DNA of 64,000 nucleotides from Cyprinodon diabolis (lineage: Eukaryota > Chordata > Actinopteri > Cyprinodontiformes > Cyprinodontidae), in contig CM060076.1 in the NCBI GenBank assembly GCA_030533445.1, positions 6,206,001 to 6,270,000 on the forward strand. Reading direction: 5' to 3'. Position 1 is the first letter of the stretch; the number at the start of each line of letters is the position of its first letter. Position numbers and translations under genes: made by a program. Shown here in pieces: positions 62,801 to 64,000 of the stretch. The notes under the pieces were generated by a model. That model saw only the letters and a list, made by a program, of their open reading frames with translations. It did no database searches and was not told the origin of the DNA.

Positions 62801-64000
62801 CAGCTATACTAGTCAGTAAATGTTTTTTTTTTCTCCTCAGTCACAGAGATCGTTGGGGTTGAGTTCAGGCGGACAGTGGGAGTCATTTACCAGATGTTCT
62901 TCAGCGTCGGCATCCTCATCCTCCCTCTGCTCGCCTACTTCATCACAGACTGGCGATGGTTGCAGGTGGTCATCACCGTCCCTTACATCCTCTTCCTGTC
63001 CTACTACTGGTGAGACGTCAATTTAAGGCCTCATTGATCAGTAAAGCCTTGTGAAAAGTATAAGTGTAGCTCCTCTGGGAAGGCCTCAAAGGCTCCAGAG
63101 AGAACATTAATGAACAAACAGCATCATTAAGATCCAAATGATCTTTTTCTGTCGGATGAAATCTAAGAGCTGCATTTTAAAGTCATGTTTTTTGGTTTTA
63201 CCTCTCAGGTTTATTCCTGAATCTCCAAGATGGCTGCTGTCTCAGAACAGGAAGTCTGAAGCTGTGAAGATTACCAAGAGCATGGCGAAGGAAAACAAGA
63301 AGATTGTGACCAAGATGATCGAGGTATCAGTGGCATAATCCATCAACTGTCAGAGAACCAAAATACTAATCTCTACACTGGAAAAAACAATCTAGAAATA
63401 AGAAAAAAATGTCTTAAATTTAGTGTATTTATCCTTAATTTGAGTAGGTAAATGATATAGTTTGCCAATGGAATGAGTATTTTTACTCTTAAAATAAGAT
63501 AATTACATAATATGCACTTGAAATAAGATAATGCAATTGTGTTTTCTTATCTTAAGTGTAAATTCTCATTGTATCTGTCAGGTTTATTCAATGATGATTA
63601 TAAAATTAATGTGTGCTTATGAAACATTTTTTCAAGGAGGTCCAGTGGGAGACAGTATGTTTGAGTCTGGGGTTCAACTGTCTCTCCTTCCTGCAGGAAT
63701 AGTATCCAGAATTGTGAATTTCAGTTCTTCAATTGTGTATTTCAGTTCTTCTTAAGAAAAAACCTATTTAAGAACCCGACAGTCTCATTCCATTGGCAAA
63801 ATTGATCTTTTATCTCCTCAATCCAAGAAAAAATGCCCTTATTTTAAGAAAAAACTTCTTATCTATCTTTCAATTTTTTCCAGTGTAAATCTCTAATGCT
63901 ACTCTTGAGCTTTGTTTTAGGCCATAGGGTCTTATTTTTAAATCAGCAGATTTTGATTTTCCAAACTATATTTTTTCTTCTTGTAGGTCTCATTCAAATG
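59479..64000 (+). CDS. slc22a2: SLC22A organic cation transporter, OCT1/OCT2-like (3' end outside window; in-frame TGA in exon 1)
   Basis: Major-facilitator transporter expected to move organic cations across the plasma membrane with 12 spans. Exons: 59479-59880, 61333-61436, 62467-62621, 62841-63009, 63209-63323, and possibly 63987-64000. Exon lengths of 104, 155 and 115 nt and phases match SLC22A genes. Motifs: [16 protein letters not shown] at the N-terminus, [24 protein letters not shown] (MFS signature loop), [20 protein letters not shown] and [12 protein letters not shown]. The match to SLC22A2 is closer than to SLC22A3, and the place next to igf2r agrees; OCT1 versus OCT2 cannot be separated here. 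A TGA at 59626-59628 interrupts exon 1, so the copy is either broken, mis-sequenced or recoded. Confidence 0.88.
60210..61224 (+). mobile_element. TTAA-type MITE, copy A3, split by a hAT-like element
   Basis: Right end ATGCCT then TTAA at 61225-61228; the left end is decayed. Shares GTCGGGTAGCGGCAGCCTAT, GACAGCAAATCCCATAATGC and CTTCAATGACTGTCTAAA-type words with A1 and A2. Interrupted at the central palindrome by 60556-60908. Lies in slc22a intron 1. Confidence 0.75.
60556..60908. mobile_element. hAT-like element inside A3
   Basis: 353 bp, ends GGGCTCGATGTTAAC / CCGTCAACCCT, flanked by ACAAAGCA / GCAAAGCA (7 of 8). Interior repeats TTGCCCG and GGGCAAG in inverted order, so it can fold on itself. 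Confidence 0.7.
61333..61436 (+). CDS. slc22a2: slc22a exon 2: end of extracellular loop, second span
   Basis: 104 nt. Reads [20 protein letters not shown], then [15 protein letters not shown]. The cysteine is the last of the six-loop cysteines. It ends two bases into the arginine codon of the MFS loop motif, which is completed in exon 3. Confidence 0.92.
61471..62412. mobile_element. element with ~35-bp inverted ends, containing a second nested element
   Basis: CTGTCACACCTTGACGATTT at the left pairs with AATTATCAAGGTGTGACAG at the right. Inside, 61788-62073 has its own ends (CATGGACGTAATTTTGGTGG / CCATCAAAATTTTCGTCCAT). Occupies nearly all of slc22a intron 2. No convincing frame. Confidence 0.65.
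62467..62621 (+). CDS. slc22a2: slc22a exon 3: MFS loop and spans 3-4
   Basis: 155 nt. Reads [38 protein letters not shown] and [10 protein letters not shown]. Ends one base into a codon before GTAAGA, which joins to exon 4 to give GYVLITE as in OCT proteins. Confidence 0.92.
62841..63009 (+). CDS. slc22a2: slc22a exon 4: spans 5-6
   Basis: 169 nt. Reads [37 protein letters not shown] and [18 protein letters not shown] and DWRWLQ are typical of organic cation transporters. Ends two bases into tryptophan, completed in exon 5. Confidence 0.92.
63209..63323 (+). CDS. slc22a2: slc22a exon 5: cytoplasmic loop start
   Basis: 115 nt. Reads [20 protein letters not shown] and [18 protein letters not shown], matching the conserved PESPRWL motif after span 6 and the start of the large intracellular loop. 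Phase 0 donor GTATCA. Confidence 0.92.
63374..63887. mobile_element. MITE with TACACTGGAAAAA ends, copy T2, interrupted
   Basis: Same ends as T1, flanked by AATCTC on both sides (63368-63373, 63888-63893). About 63585-63765 is extra sequence not present in T1, ending with tandem AGTTCTTC words. Lies in slc22a intron 5. Confidence 0.72.
63987..64000 (+). CDS. slc22a2: possible first bases of slc22a exon 6
   Basis: A pyrimidine-rich tract and TTGTAG at 63981-63986 make a fair acceptor, followed by 14 bases that stay open in the phase required by exon 5. Too short to confirm; the real exon 6 may lie beyond the window. Confidence 0.3.

Overview
The window is teleost fish nuclear DNA, judged by small GT-AG exons in AT-rich introns, a high load of hAT, Tc1, pogo and TTAA-type DNA elements plus fish tRNA-type SINEs, and protein sequences that read as fish versions of vertebrate genes. 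All gene models below come from reading frames and splice sites by eye.

Two protein genes are present, both on the plus strand. From 3031 to 53753 lies almost the whole of igf2r, the cation-independent mannose-6-phosphate / IGF2 receptor. I place 49 exons, all GT-AG and phase-consistent, giving 7,172 coding bases (about 2,389 residues). The signal peptide and the first part of repeat domain 1 lie upstream of the window. The model covers the rest of domain 1, domains 2-15 (with a fibronectin type II insert in domain 13), one membrane span, and a cytoplasmic tail that keeps the YKYSKV and DEDLL sorting signals. About 5.7 kb downstream, at 59479, begins an organic cation transporter of the SLC22A1/2/3 group, closest to SLC22A2. 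Five exons are in the window and the gene runs off the right edge. Its first exon has an in-frame TGA where the family has a cysteine. IGF2R beside SLC22A genes is the arrangement known from mammals.

The introns are crowded with mobile elements, many nested, and target-site duplications let the order of events be read. Region 1-10 kb (intron before domain 1 and the first 7 kb intron): a MITE and a SINE, a hAT inside another element (3306-4447), a TTAA-flanked element split by a hAT (5459-6643), a hAT transposase remnant and a ZBED hAT beside an (AT)n tract. Region 10-25 kb: a decayed Tc1 split by a hAT, and a 9-bp-TSD element placed exactly on the exon 13 splice donor. Region 25-37 kb: a compound foldback upstream, then a striking arrangement in which a 5.24-kb block carrying eight igf2r exons sits inside one TTAA element, flanked by 9-bp duplications. 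Region 37-53 kb: three pogo-like deletion derivatives and a 496-bp hairpin element filled with 18 GCGAGATCTCGC-like units. The intergenic part and the slc22a introns hold further MITEs.

The genes work independently: igf2r carries lysosomal enzymes and IGF2 through the trans-Golgi/endosome system, and the SLC22A protein would import organic cations at the plasma membrane. I number igf2r exons 3 to 51, assuming two exons lie upstream; on that count the exon coding the domain 11 CD loop is exon 34, as in mammals.
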